Assembly (NCBI GenBank): GCA_017382555.1
Contig: JAFOAB010000303.1
Location: 1 to 14,476, forward strand
DNA length: 14,476 bases
From: Clostridia bacterium
Lineage (GTDB): Bacteria > Bacillota > Clostridia > Oscillospirales > CAG-272
Direction: 5' to 3'
Part shown: piece by piece, positions 1-6,397 of the stretch
How the letters are laid out: every line of letters begins with the position of its first letter
Position numbering within the stretch: the stretch's first letter is position 1
Program-made: the position numbers and the translations under genes
The notes under the pieces: model-generated
The model's input: the letters and a program-made list of their open reading frames with translations, nothing else
What the model was told of the DNA's origin: nothing
Databases searched by the model: none

Positions 1-465
1 AAGCTTGAGGCAGAGGTAAAGGCGCTTGCCGAGAAGAATGCGGAGCTTGAAAAGAAGCTTGCGGATTCCGAGGATGCGAAGCTGAGACTTGCCGCAGAGT
101 ATGATAACTACCGCCGCAGAACCCAAAAGGAGAGGGAAGCGCTTTATAATGATGCCTTCTCCGATGCGGTAAGCGGAATACTACCCATAATCGATAACCT
201 CGACTACGCGCTTCAGTACGGCGCAAGCGAGGAGGAGAAGAAGGGAATCGAGCTCATCATCAAAAACGCGGGTGAGGCACTCGCAAAGATGGGCGTTACC
301 GAAATAGAGGCGCTCGGCACCACGTTTGACCCCAACGTACACAACGCGGTTATGCACGTGGAGGATGAAACGAAGGGCGAGAGCGAGATCGTTCAGGTCC
401 TTCAGAAGGGCTATAAGATAGGCGATAAGGTCATCAGATTTGCTATGGTAAGCGTAGCAAACTGA
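1..465 (+). CDS. grpE: GrpE, nucleotide exchange factor for DnaK (5' end missing)
   Basis: GrpE releases ADP from DnaK and so resets the Hsp70 cycle in the cytoplasm. The gene is open from base 1, so its start lies upstream; 154 residues are visible before the TGA at 463-465. The visible N-terminal part (about residues 1-55) is rich in Glu, Lys and Ala and looks like the long GrpE dimer helix, ending in the typical YDNYRRR stretch. The C-terminal beta domain follows, with FDPNVHNAV, then VLQKGYKIGDKVIRFAMVSVAN. The usual RPA near the end is RFA here, a mild substitution. The gene lies 43 bases before dnaK, as in Firmicutes dnaK operons. Its own promoter, and any CIRCE operator for HrcA, would be upstream and are not in view. 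Assignment is firm; only the N-terminus is unknown. Confidence 0.96.
   Translation, partial: KLEAEVKALAEKNAELEKKLADSEDAKLRLAAEYDNYRRRTQKEREALYNDAFSDAVSGILPIIDNLDYALQYGASEEEKKGIELIIKNAGEALAKMGVTEIEALGTTFDPNVHNAVMHVEDETKGESEIVQVLQKGYKIGDKVIRFAMVSVAN
439..461 (+). other. Small inverted repeat at the 3' end of grpE
   Basis: TTTGCTA (439-445) and TAGCAAA (455-461) form a perfect 7-bp stem with a 9-base loop. It ends just before the grpE stop codon and 31 bases before the dnaK Shine-Dalgarno site. There is no T-run, so it is not an intrinsic terminator. It could protect or mark an mRNA end, or be chance within coding sequence. Confidence 0.3.
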
Positions 466-508
466 CAGACGCACAAATATATATAAAGAGATAAAGGAGA
501 TAAATATT

Positions 509-2344
509 ATGGCAAAGATCATTGGAATTGACCTTGGTACAACCAACAGCTGCGTAGCAGTTTACGAGGGCGGCGAGCCCATAGTTATAACCAACCCCGA
601 GGGTGCAAGAACCACCCCCTCCGTTGTTGCATTCGGCAAGAACGGCGAAAGAATGATCGGTCAGGTTGCTAAGCGCCAGGCTATCACCAACCCCGACCGC
701 ACCGTAGCATCCATCAAGCGTGAGATGGGTACCGATTATAAGGTAACCATCGATGATAAGAGCTACACCCCTCAGGAAATTTCCGCAATGGTGCTTCAGA
801 AGCTGAAGGCTGATGCGGAGGCATATCTCGGCGAGAAGGTAAGCCAGGCGGTAATCACCGTTCCCGCATACTTCTCCGACGCACAGCGTCAGGCAACCAA
901 GGACGCAGGTAAGATCGCGGGCCTTGAGGTTCTTCGTATAATCAACGAGCCTACCGCAGCAGCTCTTGCATACGGTATGGATAAGGAAAATGAGCAGACC
1001 ATTATGATCTACGACCTCGGCGGCGGTACCTTCGACGTATCTCTGCTTGAGATCAGCGACGGAGTATTTGAGGTTCTTGCAACCGCAGGTAACAACCGTC
1101 TCGGCGGCGACGACTTCGACGACCGTGTTATGAACTGGATGGCTGACACCTTCCAGAAGGAGAACGGCATCGACCTGCGCAAGGATAAGATGGCTCTCCA
1201 GCGTCTTAAGGAGGCTGCAGAGAAGGCAAAGATCGAGCTTTCCGGCGTAACCACCTCCAACATCAACCTGCCCTTCATTACCGCGGATGCAACCGGCCCC
1301 AAGCACTTTGAGGCTACCCTCACCCGCGCTAAGTTTGACGAGCTTACCCGTGACCTCGTTGAGGCTACCATGGGACCCACCCGTCAGGTTATCAGAGATG
1401 CGGGCATCAGCGCATCCAAGATCGACAAGGTTCTTCTTGTTGGCGGCTCCTCCAGAATTCCCGCTGTACAGGAGGCTGTAAAGAGCTTCATCGGCAAGGA
1501 GCCCTTCAAGGGCATTAACCCCGATGAGTGCGTTGCTATCGGTGCGGCTGTTCAGGCAGGCGTACTCGGCGGCGAGGTTAAGGACCTCCTCCTCCTCGAC
1601 GTAACTCCCCTTTCCCTCGGTATCGAGACTCTTGGCGGAGTATTCAACCGCATTATCGACAGAAACACCACCATTCCCGTAAAGAAGAGCCAGATCTACT
1701 CCACCGCGGCAAACAACCAGACCTCTGTTGAAATTCACGTTCTTCAGGGTGAGCGCGAGATGGCGGCAGGCAATACCACCCTCGGACGCTTCAGCCTTGA
1801 CGGAATTCCTCCGGCACCCCGCGGAGTACCCCAGATCGAGGTTACCTTCGATATCGACGCTAACGGTATCGTAAACGTTACCGCTTGCGATAAGGGCACC
1901 GGCAAGGAACAGCACATCACCATCACCTCCTCCACCAACATGAGCGAGGCTGATATCGAGAAGGCTGTTAAGGATGCAGAGAAGTTTGCGGCTGAGGATA
2001 AGAAGCAGAAGGAAGCTGCAGAGACCAGAAACCGTGCCGACAGCCTTGTATATCAGGCAGAAAAGACCCTTGAGGAGGTTGGCGACAAGGTTAGCGAGGA
2101 TGATAAGGCTCCCGTTCGCGAGGCAGTTGAGAAGCTCAAGAAGTCCCTTGAGGCAAACGACACCGAGGCGATGAAGGCTGATTCCGAGGCTCTCGAGAAG
2201 GCGTTCTACACTATAAGCGAGAAGCTTTACGCACAGCAGGGCGGTGCTCAGGGCGCAGGCTTCGATCCTTCCGGTGCACAGCAGGGCGCGGATGACACCG
2301 TGTACGATGCTGATTTTGAAGACAAGACCGGCGACAACAACTAA
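509..2344 (+). CDS. dnaK: DnaK, Hsp70 molecular chaperone
   Basis: DnaK is the ATP-driven Hsp70 that binds exposed hydrophobic segments of client proteins, working with DnaJ and GrpE in the cytoplasm. The 611-residue product is full length for a Gram-positive DnaK. The nucleotide-binding domain (1 to about 358) has the phosphate loop GIDLGTTNS (6-14), NEPTAAALAYG (146-156), the second phosphate motif DLGGGTFDVS (169-178) and VLLVGGSSRIP (308-318). The interdomain linker DLLLLDVTP is at 359-367. The substrate-binding beta domain and helical lid follow. The tail (about 575-611) is a Gly/Gln/Ala-rich spacer ending in an acidic DADFEDK stretch. The start ATG has an AAAGGAGA Shine-Dalgarno site at 493-500, 8 bases upstream. 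Codon use is strongly biased, as expected for an abundant protein. Assignment is certain. Confidence 0.99.
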   Translation: MAKIIGIDLGTTNSCVAVYEGGEPIVITNPEGARTTPSVVAFGKNGERMIGQVAKRQAITNPDRTVASIKREMGTDYKVTIDDKSYTPQEISAMVLQKLKADAEAYLGEKVSQAVITVPAYFSDAQRQATKDAGKIAGLEVLRIINEPTAAALAYGMDKENEQTIMIYDLGGGTFDVSLLEISDGVFEVLATAGNNRLGGDDFDDRVMNWMADTFQKENGIDLRKDKMALQRLKEAAEKAKIELSGVTTSNINLPFITADATGPKHFEATLTRAKFDELTRDLVEATMGPTRQVIRDAGISASKIDKVLLVGGSSRIPAVQEAVKSFIGKEPFKGINPDECVAIGAAVQAGVLGGEVKDLLLLDVTPLSLGIETLGGVFNRIIDRNTTIPVKKSQIYSTAANNQTSVEIHVLQGEREMAAGNTTLGRFSLDGIPPAPRGVPQIEVTFDIDANGIVNVTACDKGTGKEQHITITSSTNMSEADIEKAVKDAEKFAAEDKKQKEAAETRNRADSLVYQAEKTLEEVGDKVSEDDKAPVREAVEKLKKSLEANDTEAMKADSEALEKAFYTISEKLYAQQGGAQGAGFDPSGAQQGADDTVYDADFEDKTGDNN

Positions 2345-2360
2345 TATTTGATTTTAACGC

Positions 2361-2397
2361 AACAGAGGCAAAATGGGTTTTCCCTTTGCCTCTTGTT
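2361..2397 (+). terminator. Hairpin between dnaK and dnaJ, possible leaky terminator or attenuator
   Basis: AGAGGCAAA (2364-2372) pairs perfectly with TTTGCCTCT (2385-2393). The stem extends outward by AAC/GTT past one bulged T and inward by GGG/CCC around a TTTT loop. The downstream sequence TTGTTTGCGGTTTT is T-rich but broken by G and C, so termination should be partial. I see no promoter between the hairpin and dnaJ, so dnaJ must be read through it. The likely effect is more dnaK than dnaJ mRNA, or protection of the dnaK 3' end. Confidence 0.5.
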
Positions 2398-2421
2398 TGC
2401 GGTTTTGACATAGGTACGATT

Positions 2422-3555
2422 ATGGCAGAAAAAAGAGATTATTATGAAGTGCTCGGGGTGGAGAAGAGTGCCACAGATTCCGAGATAAAGAAGGCTTACC
2501 ACAAGCTTGCAAAGAAATATCACCCCGACGTAAACCCCGGCAATGCCGAGGCGGAGGTTAAGTTTAAGGAAGCAAACGAGGCGTATGCCGTGCTTTCCGA
2601 TTCCGATAAGCGCGCAAAGTACGATGCTTACGGTCACGCGGCATTCGATCCCGCCGCAGGCGGAGGAGACGGCGGCTTCGGTGGCTTTGGCGGCTTTAGC
2701 GATTTCGGTGGCTTCGGTGATATCTTCTCCTCCTTCTTCGGTGGCGGAGCAAGCTCCGGCGGCGGCAGAAACGCACCTCAGCGCGGCGATGATATCGGCG
2801 TGCGCGTTACCCTTACGCTTGAGGAGGCGGCGTTTGGCTGTAAGAAGGATATCTCCTTTAACCGCATTGAGCGCTGCGGTGAATGCGGCGGTAGCGGTGC
2901 GGAGAAGGGAACCACCGTTGAAACCTGCCACGAGTGCGGCGGAAGCGGTCAGGTAAGAGTAACACAGCGTACCATGCTCGGTATGATGCAGACGATGCAG
3001 CGCTGCTCGTCCTGCGGTGGTACCGGCAAGAAGATAAAGACACCCTGCTCCAACTGTAATGCAAAGGGCTACGTTAAGGTAAAGAAGACCTTCTCCGTCA
3101 ATATTCCCGCGGGAATTGACGAGGGACAGAAGATCATGCAGTCGGGCGAGGGTAATCACGGCAGAAACGGCGGCGGAAACGGCGATCTTTACGTTATCGT
3201 CTCCATCAAGGAGCATCCCGTTTTCGAGCGCGACGGCAACGATCTTTACTGTATCGTGCCCGTAACGTTCCCGCAGGCGGCTCTCGGTGCCGAGCTTGAG
3301 ATACCTCAGCTTGACGGAAGCATGGAAAAATTCGATCTTCCCGAGGGAACGCAGAACGGCGCAAGATTTACTCTGCGCGGATGCGGTGTTAAGGGCGTCA
3401 GAAGCTCACGCAAGGGTGATATGATTATTCAGATACTCGTTGAGGTGCCGAAAAACCTCACCTCCGAGCAGAAAAAGCTGCTTAACGCATTTGCGGACAG
3501 CTGTAAGCCCGCAAACTACAATTCCGGCAAAAAGAAAAAGTTTTTCGGCAAATAA
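2422..3555 (+). CDS. dnaJ: DnaJ, Hsp40 co-chaperone
   Basis: DnaJ delivers clients to DnaK and stimulates its ATPase. The 377-residue product is a full class I (type A) DnaJ. It has a J domain (1 to about 70) with the HPD triad at 34-36, a Gly/Phe-rich region (about 78-110), and a zinc-binding domain with four CxxC repeats: CGECGGSG (152-159), CHECGGSG (169-176), CSSCGGTG (195-202) and CSNCNAKG (209-216). The C-terminal substrate-binding domains follow, and the tail is lysine-rich. The fourth repeat has Ala in place of the first usual Gly, but all eight cysteines are present. The chosen ATG gives the standard MAEKRDYYEVLG start; an open extension of 12 codons upstream would run back into the hairpin and is not family-like. 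The Shine-Dalgarno site is weak (AGGT at 2412-2415), so translation may be lower than for dnaK. Confidence 0.98.
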   Translation: MAEKRDYYEVLGVEKSATDSEIKKAYHKLAKKYHPDVNPGNAEAEVKFKEANEAYAVLSDSDKRAKYDAYGHAAFDPAAGGGDGGFGGFGGFSDFGGFGDIFSSFFGGGASSGGGRNAPQRGDDIGVRVTLTLEEAAFGCKKDISFNRIERCGECGGSGAEKGTTVETCHECGGSGQVRVTQRTMLGMMQTMQRCSSCGGTGKKIKTPCSNCNAKGYVKVKKTFSVNIPAGIDEGQKIMQSGEGNHGRNGGGNGDLYVIVSIKEHPVFERDGNDLYCIVPVTFPQAALGAELEIPQLDGSMEKFDLPEGTQNGARFTLRGCGVKGVRSSRKGDMIIQILVEVPKNLTSEQKKLLNAFADSCKPANYNSGKKKKFFGK

Positions 3556-3570
3556 GCCGTGGAGTGAATG

Positions 3571-4491
3571 ATGGAACAGCAGTGGACAGAATTAAAGGCT
3601 ACCGCAAAGGCGGAGCTGCTTGACACGCTTGTGGCGGTTATGAGCGTTATTGATCCCGCACTCGTTATTGAGGATTATCGCGATATCGGTCCAGACCCCG
3701 TATACGGTGAGCTGCTTGACGAAAGCATACTGAATGCGGATAAAACCAAATGCTCCGTTGCGCTGTACCTTCCCGCGGGAAGTGAGCAGGCGGCGTATGC
3801 AGAGGAGTTTATAAAGGGCAGATTTGCCGCGCTTGGCATTGATGTGGTGCTTGATTGCACCGTTCACGGTCAAGGTGAATGGGAAAACAGCTGGAAGAAG
3901 TATTATCACGTTCAGCACATCGGTAACGTGACCGTGCTTCCCGCTTGGGAGGAGTATACTCCTAAGGACGGAGAGGTGCTTGTTACTATGGACCCGGGAA
4001 TGGCATTCGGTACCGGAACTCACGAAACCACGCGCCTTGTCATAGGAATGCTTCAGGATTATATGTTCGCGGGTGCAAAAATGCTTGACGTGGGAACGGG
4101 AAGCGGAATACTTTCCATCGTTGCCTCCAAGCTTGGTGCGGAATACTGCGGTGCATACGATCTCGATCCCGATGCGGTTCGCGTTGCGAGAGAAAATGCC
4201 GAAAAGAACGGTGTAACGAACGTGGAGTGCGGTGTTTCCGACCTTCTTAAGTCCGTAAAGATGCCCGCAGGCGGCTTTACTCTCGTTTGTGCAAACATAG
4301 TTGCCGACATTATCGTGCGTATGCTCCCCGAGCTGCACGCTTATATGGCAAAGAACACGGTTTGCATACTTTCCGGCATCATTGAAACTGCGGAGCAGCA
4401 GGTGCTTGACTGCCTTGAAGCGTGCGGTTACCGCGTTGTAGAGCGCCGTACCGAGAAGGATTGGGTGTGCCTTGCGGTTACCCTGAAATAA
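3571..4491 (+). CDS. prmA: PrmA, ribosomal protein L11 methyltransferase
   Basis: PrmA uses S-adenosylmethionine to methylate amino groups of ribosomal protein L11. The 306-residue product has the family layout: an N-terminal substrate-recognition domain, then a W-rich linker (W105, W108, W126), and a Rossmann methyltransferase domain. Key motifs are DPGMAFGTGTHETT (141-154), the SAM-binding LDVGTGSGI (172-180), acidic DLDPDA (197-202) and ANIVADII (241-248), the PrmA form of the active-site Asn motif. Two ATGs lie side by side at 3568 and 3571. The second is preferred because GGAG at 3561-3564 is then 6 bases away rather than 3. It begins 15 bases after the dnaJ stop, consistent with co-transcription, and a strong terminator follows. 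This dnaJ-prmA order is typical of Firmicutes. Confidence 0.96.
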   Translation: MEQQWTELKATAKAELLDTLVAVMSVIDPALVIEDYRDIGPDPVYGELLDESILNADKTKCSVALYLPAGSEQAAYAEEFIKGRFAALGIDVVLDCTVHGQGEWENSWKKYYHVQHIGNVTVLPAWEEYTPKDGEVLVTMDPGMAFGTGTHETTRLVIGMLQDYMFAGAKMLDVGTGSGILSIVASKLGAEYCGAYDLDPDAVRVARENAEKNGVTNVECGVSDLLKSVKMPAGGFTLVCANIVADIIVRMLPELHAYMAKNTVCILSGIIETAEQQVLDCLEACGYRVVERRTEKDWVCLAVTLK

Positions 4492-4535
4492 GCGCAAATT
4501 TGGTTATAATTGCCATTTTTTTAGAATCTTACGAA

Positions 4536-4565
4536 AACAGCCGATAAAAAATCGGCTGTTTTTTT
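4536..4565 (+). terminator. Intrinsic terminator after prmA
   Basis: AACAGCCGAT (4536-4545) pairs perfectly with ATCGGCTGTT (4551-4560) around an AAAAA loop, followed by an unbroken T-run ending at 4565. This is a textbook Rho-independent terminator, 44 bases after the prmA stop. It closes the chaperone operon before rsmE. Confidence 0.94.
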
Positions 4566-4585
4566 GCATATTTCGACGAAAACCT

Positions 4586-4614
4586 TTGACAAAACGGATT
4601 GTATGATGTATAAT
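4586..4614 (+). promoter_or_regulatory. Consensus sigma-A promoter of rsmE
   Basis: TTGACA (4586-4591) and TATAAT (4609-4614) are separated by exactly 17 bases, a perfect match to the sigma-A consensus. Transcription would start near 4621, giving a leader of about 34 bases before the rsmE ATG. It lies 20 bases after the terminator T-run. No operator-like repeat is visible around it, so it may be constitutive. Confidence 0.92.
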
Positions 4615-4643
4615 GTATCGGTATGAGTATGTCGATTGCATAT

Positions 4644-4649
4644 CGGAGG
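4644..4649 (+). promoter_or_regulatory. Shine-Dalgarno site that fixes the rsmE start
   Basis: CGGAGG at 4644-4649 lies 5 bases before the ATG at 4655. The more upstream in-frame ATG at 4613 lies inside the -10 box, so it cannot be on the transcript from the consensus promoter. Confidence 0.85.
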
Positions 4650-4654
4650 CATTG

Positions 4655-5401
4655 ATGCAAAGAATATTCTCAGGTGAATTTACAGGTGACGGTCTTATAA
4701 CAATTTACGGCGCAGATGCACATCATCTTGCCCGCGTGCTTCGTATGAAGCCGGGTGAGGAGATCGCTGTATCCGACCCCTCGGGGCTTGACAGAATTTG
4801 CCGTATCACCTCTGTAAGCGGTGAATGTGTCACCGCAGAGGTTATAAGCACCGAATATAATAAAGCAGAGCCGAAATACAAAGCCATTTTGTATCAGGGT
4901 ATGCCTAAGGGAGATAAGACCGACGTGATCGTCCAGAAGGCGGTCGAGCTCGGTGTGTATTCCGTGGTTTTCGGAGTAACGGAAAGATCCGTTGCAAGGC
5001 CGGATGCCTCGTCACTTGCAAAAAAGACCGAAAGACTTTGCAAAATATCCGAATCCGCCGCAGCGCAAAGCGGCAGGGGGCGTATTCCCGCCGTAACGGC
5101 GGCAAGCGGCTTTGCCGAGATGCTTAACGAGGCATCAAGGGCGGACGTTGCGCTCTTCTGTTACGAGGGCGGTGGAGATAATATCGCCGATATACTTTCA
5201 GGCATAGATGATAGTGTGCGCGGTAAGGATGATTTTACCGTTGCGATAGTTATCGGACCCGAGGGTGGCTTCTCCCAAAAGGAGGCCGACGCCGCAAGGG
5301 AGGCAGGAATTCGATTCTGCTCTCTCGGCTCCAGAATACTCAGGACCGAAACTGCGGGCAGCCACGTGCTTTCCTGCGTTGCATATGAATTTGATAATTA
5401 A
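4655..5401 (+). CDS. rsmE: RsmE, 16S rRNA m3U1498 methyltransferase
   Basis: RsmE is a SPOUT-class enzyme that methylates N3 of U1498 in 16S rRNA using S-adenosylmethionine. The 248-residue product is of normal family length. The N-terminal PUA-like RNA-binding part begins MQRIFSGEF and includes DAHHLARVLRMKPGEE (21-36). The middle has GMPKGDKTDVIVQKAVELGV (82-101). The knotted SAM-binding C-terminus has GPEGGFS (201-207) and LGSRILRTETA (224-234), the diagnostic pair. The start is set by CGGAGG upstream and by the promoter position. In Bacillus subtilis rsmE belongs to the dnaK operon. Here a terminator and a consensus promoter precede it, so it is expected to be uncoupled from heat-shock control. 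A membrane protein gene follows 13 bases later. Confidence 0.96.
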   Translation: MQRIFSGEFTGDGLITIYGADAHHLARVLRMKPGEEIAVSDPSGLDRICRITSVSGECVTAEVISTEYNKAEPKYKAILYQGMPKGDKTDVIVQKAVELGVYSVVFGVTERSVARPDASSLAKKTERLCKISESAAAQSGRGRIPAVTAASGFAEMLNEASRADVALFCYEGGGDNIADILSGIDDSVRGKDDFTVAIVIGPEGGFSQKEADAAREAGIRFCSLGSRILRTETAGSHVLSCVAYEFDN

Positions 5402-5414
5402 TTGAGGTGTTAAT

Positions 5415-6206
5415 ATGAGCATCAATGACGTAGTAAACAGAAATAACGGAGCCGCGAAAAAGACTAAGGCATCCGATTCGGATAAGATTTTCAACCGAGT
5501 AATGGCGCTTTTCTGCGCGCTTGTTGCGTATATAGTTTTTGAGCTTTGCGCACACAACGCGGGCGCAGATCTGCTTTTGATGTACAACGCCTCAAGAATA
5601 CTTGCGGTTTTGTTTGCCGCTTCCGCAATTGCGTTCTTTGCTGTCAGCCGCTTCTGTAAGGAAGACAGCGCGCTCGCCTCGGGAAAGACGTTTTCCGCGA
5701 CCTTCATCGCTTGTGCATCTGCGGCTCTTTCCGTTTTCCTTGCATTCTCCTTCAGCGTAAGCGACAGCTCTGCGCTCATAATAATTGCTTTTGCTGCGGT
5801 TGCGCTTGCATTTGTGGGATACACCTTCTCGCGTGACTTTTTCCTTCTTTCGCTTGTGACCGTTGCATCCATCGTGCTTTCTCTCTGGCCGAGACTCTTT
5901 GTTTATAATACCGGAATTTTCCGCGATCTTGCCAATTACGCTTCCGTCGCAGCGTCCTTTATAATCTGCGCTGCGTTCTGCGGACTTGCGCTTGCCGCAT
6001 ACTACGGAAAGAACGCAAAGCTCTCCCGTTGGTTCTTTAATTTCGGTTGTGTTCGCGCTTATCCCCTTTATCTTCTCCCCGCAATTACCTTTAGCGTGTC
6101 TCTTGTAAGACTTCTTGCTCCCGCGCTTCTTTCCTATGCGCTTATCGTTGCCGTTATTGTGTATATGGTGTTCCTTGTAATGTACGCATTCGATTCCGCA
6201 AAATAA
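5415..6206 (+). CDS. Unrecognised membrane protein with about eight transmembrane helices
   Basis: I do not recognise this 263-residue protein. Its first 28 residues are hydrophilic and basic (AAKKTKASDSDK). About eight hydrophobic segments follow, near 29-47, 60-79, 95-114, 119-137, 142-159, 172-197, 215-234 and 236-257. An even number of helices would leave both ends on the same side, cytoplasmic by the positive-inside rule. Short charged loops such as RFCKEDS (79-85) and YYGKNAKLSR (196-205) separate helices. There is no nucleotide-binding motif, catalytic signature or signal peptidase site that I can name. The start ATG has GAGGTG at 5404-5409. The gene begins 13 bases after rsmE, with no terminator between, so it is probably co-transcribed. 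It could be a transporter-like or envelope protein, but the sequence does not say. Confidence 0.85.
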   Translation: MSINDVVNRNNGAAKKTKASDSDKIFNRVMALFCALVAYIVFELCAHNAGADLLLMYNASRILAVLFAASAIAFFAVSRFCKEDSALASGKTFSATFIACASAALSVFLAFSFSVSDSSALIIIAFAAVALAFVGYTFSRDFFLLSLVTVASIVLSLWPRLFVYNTGIFRDLANYASVAASFIICAAFCGLALAAYYGKNAKLSRWFFNFGCVRAYPLYLLPAITFSVSLVRLLAPALLSYALIVAVIVYMVFLVMYAFDSAK

Positions 6207-6311
6207 CGCCACTCGCATATGAACAAGTTGCCGAAAGTCATTTTGTAACAAAAATTCACCCAATATAACTGAAAAAACTCTCATAAATTGTTAAAAATAT
6301 AAAATCACCTA

Positions 6312-6340
6312 TTGAAATTCTACAAAAAATAAGTTACAAT
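6312..6340 (+). promoter_or_regulatory. Sigma-A promoter of the regulator-ftsEX operon
   Basis: TTGAAA (6312-6317) and TACAAT (6335-6340) are separated by 17 bases in a very AT-rich stretch. Each hexamer differs from consensus at one position. Transcription would start near 6347. The 105 bases upstream hold no clear terminator for the preceding gene, only AT-rich sequence with one short palindrome (6241-6253). Confidence 0.85.
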
Positions 6341-6384
6341 ATCGTTAAGAATGGACAATTGAAAGTTATTTTCAATCAAAACGG

Positions 6385-6393
6385 AAAGGAAGG
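6385..6393 (+). promoter_or_regulatory. Shine-Dalgarno site supporting a GTG start
   Basis: AAAGGAAGG lies 4 bases before the GTG at 6398; its AAAGGA part (6385-6390) is 7 bases away. The alternatives are TTG at 6359, only about 12 bases after the predicted transcription start, and ATG at 6428. Neither has a comparable site. Confidence 0.65.
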
Positions 6394-6397
6394 CTAT

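Noticed and set aside
1..508. CIRCE operator for HrcA
   Set aside because: I looked for TTAGCACTC-N9-GAGTGCTAA and found none here or elsewhere in the window. It would be expected upstream of hrcA or grpE, outside the window.
443..1915. Long open frame (490 codons) on the minus strand across dnaK
   Set aside because: It is the antisense shadow of dnaK. The strong codon bias of dnaK avoids codons whose complement is a stop, so the minus strand stays open. No family-like sequence or ribosome site supports it.
2405..2410. Perfect TTGACA hexamer just before dnaJ
   Set aside because: The dnaJ ATG is only 11 bases downstream, so there is no room for a -10 box and leader. A promoter here could not make a translatable dnaJ mRNA.
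4505..4510. TATAAT hexamer after prmA
   Set aside because: No good -35 lies at 16-18 bases (best is CTGAAA at 4483-4488), and any transcript would end at the terminator about 50 bases later.
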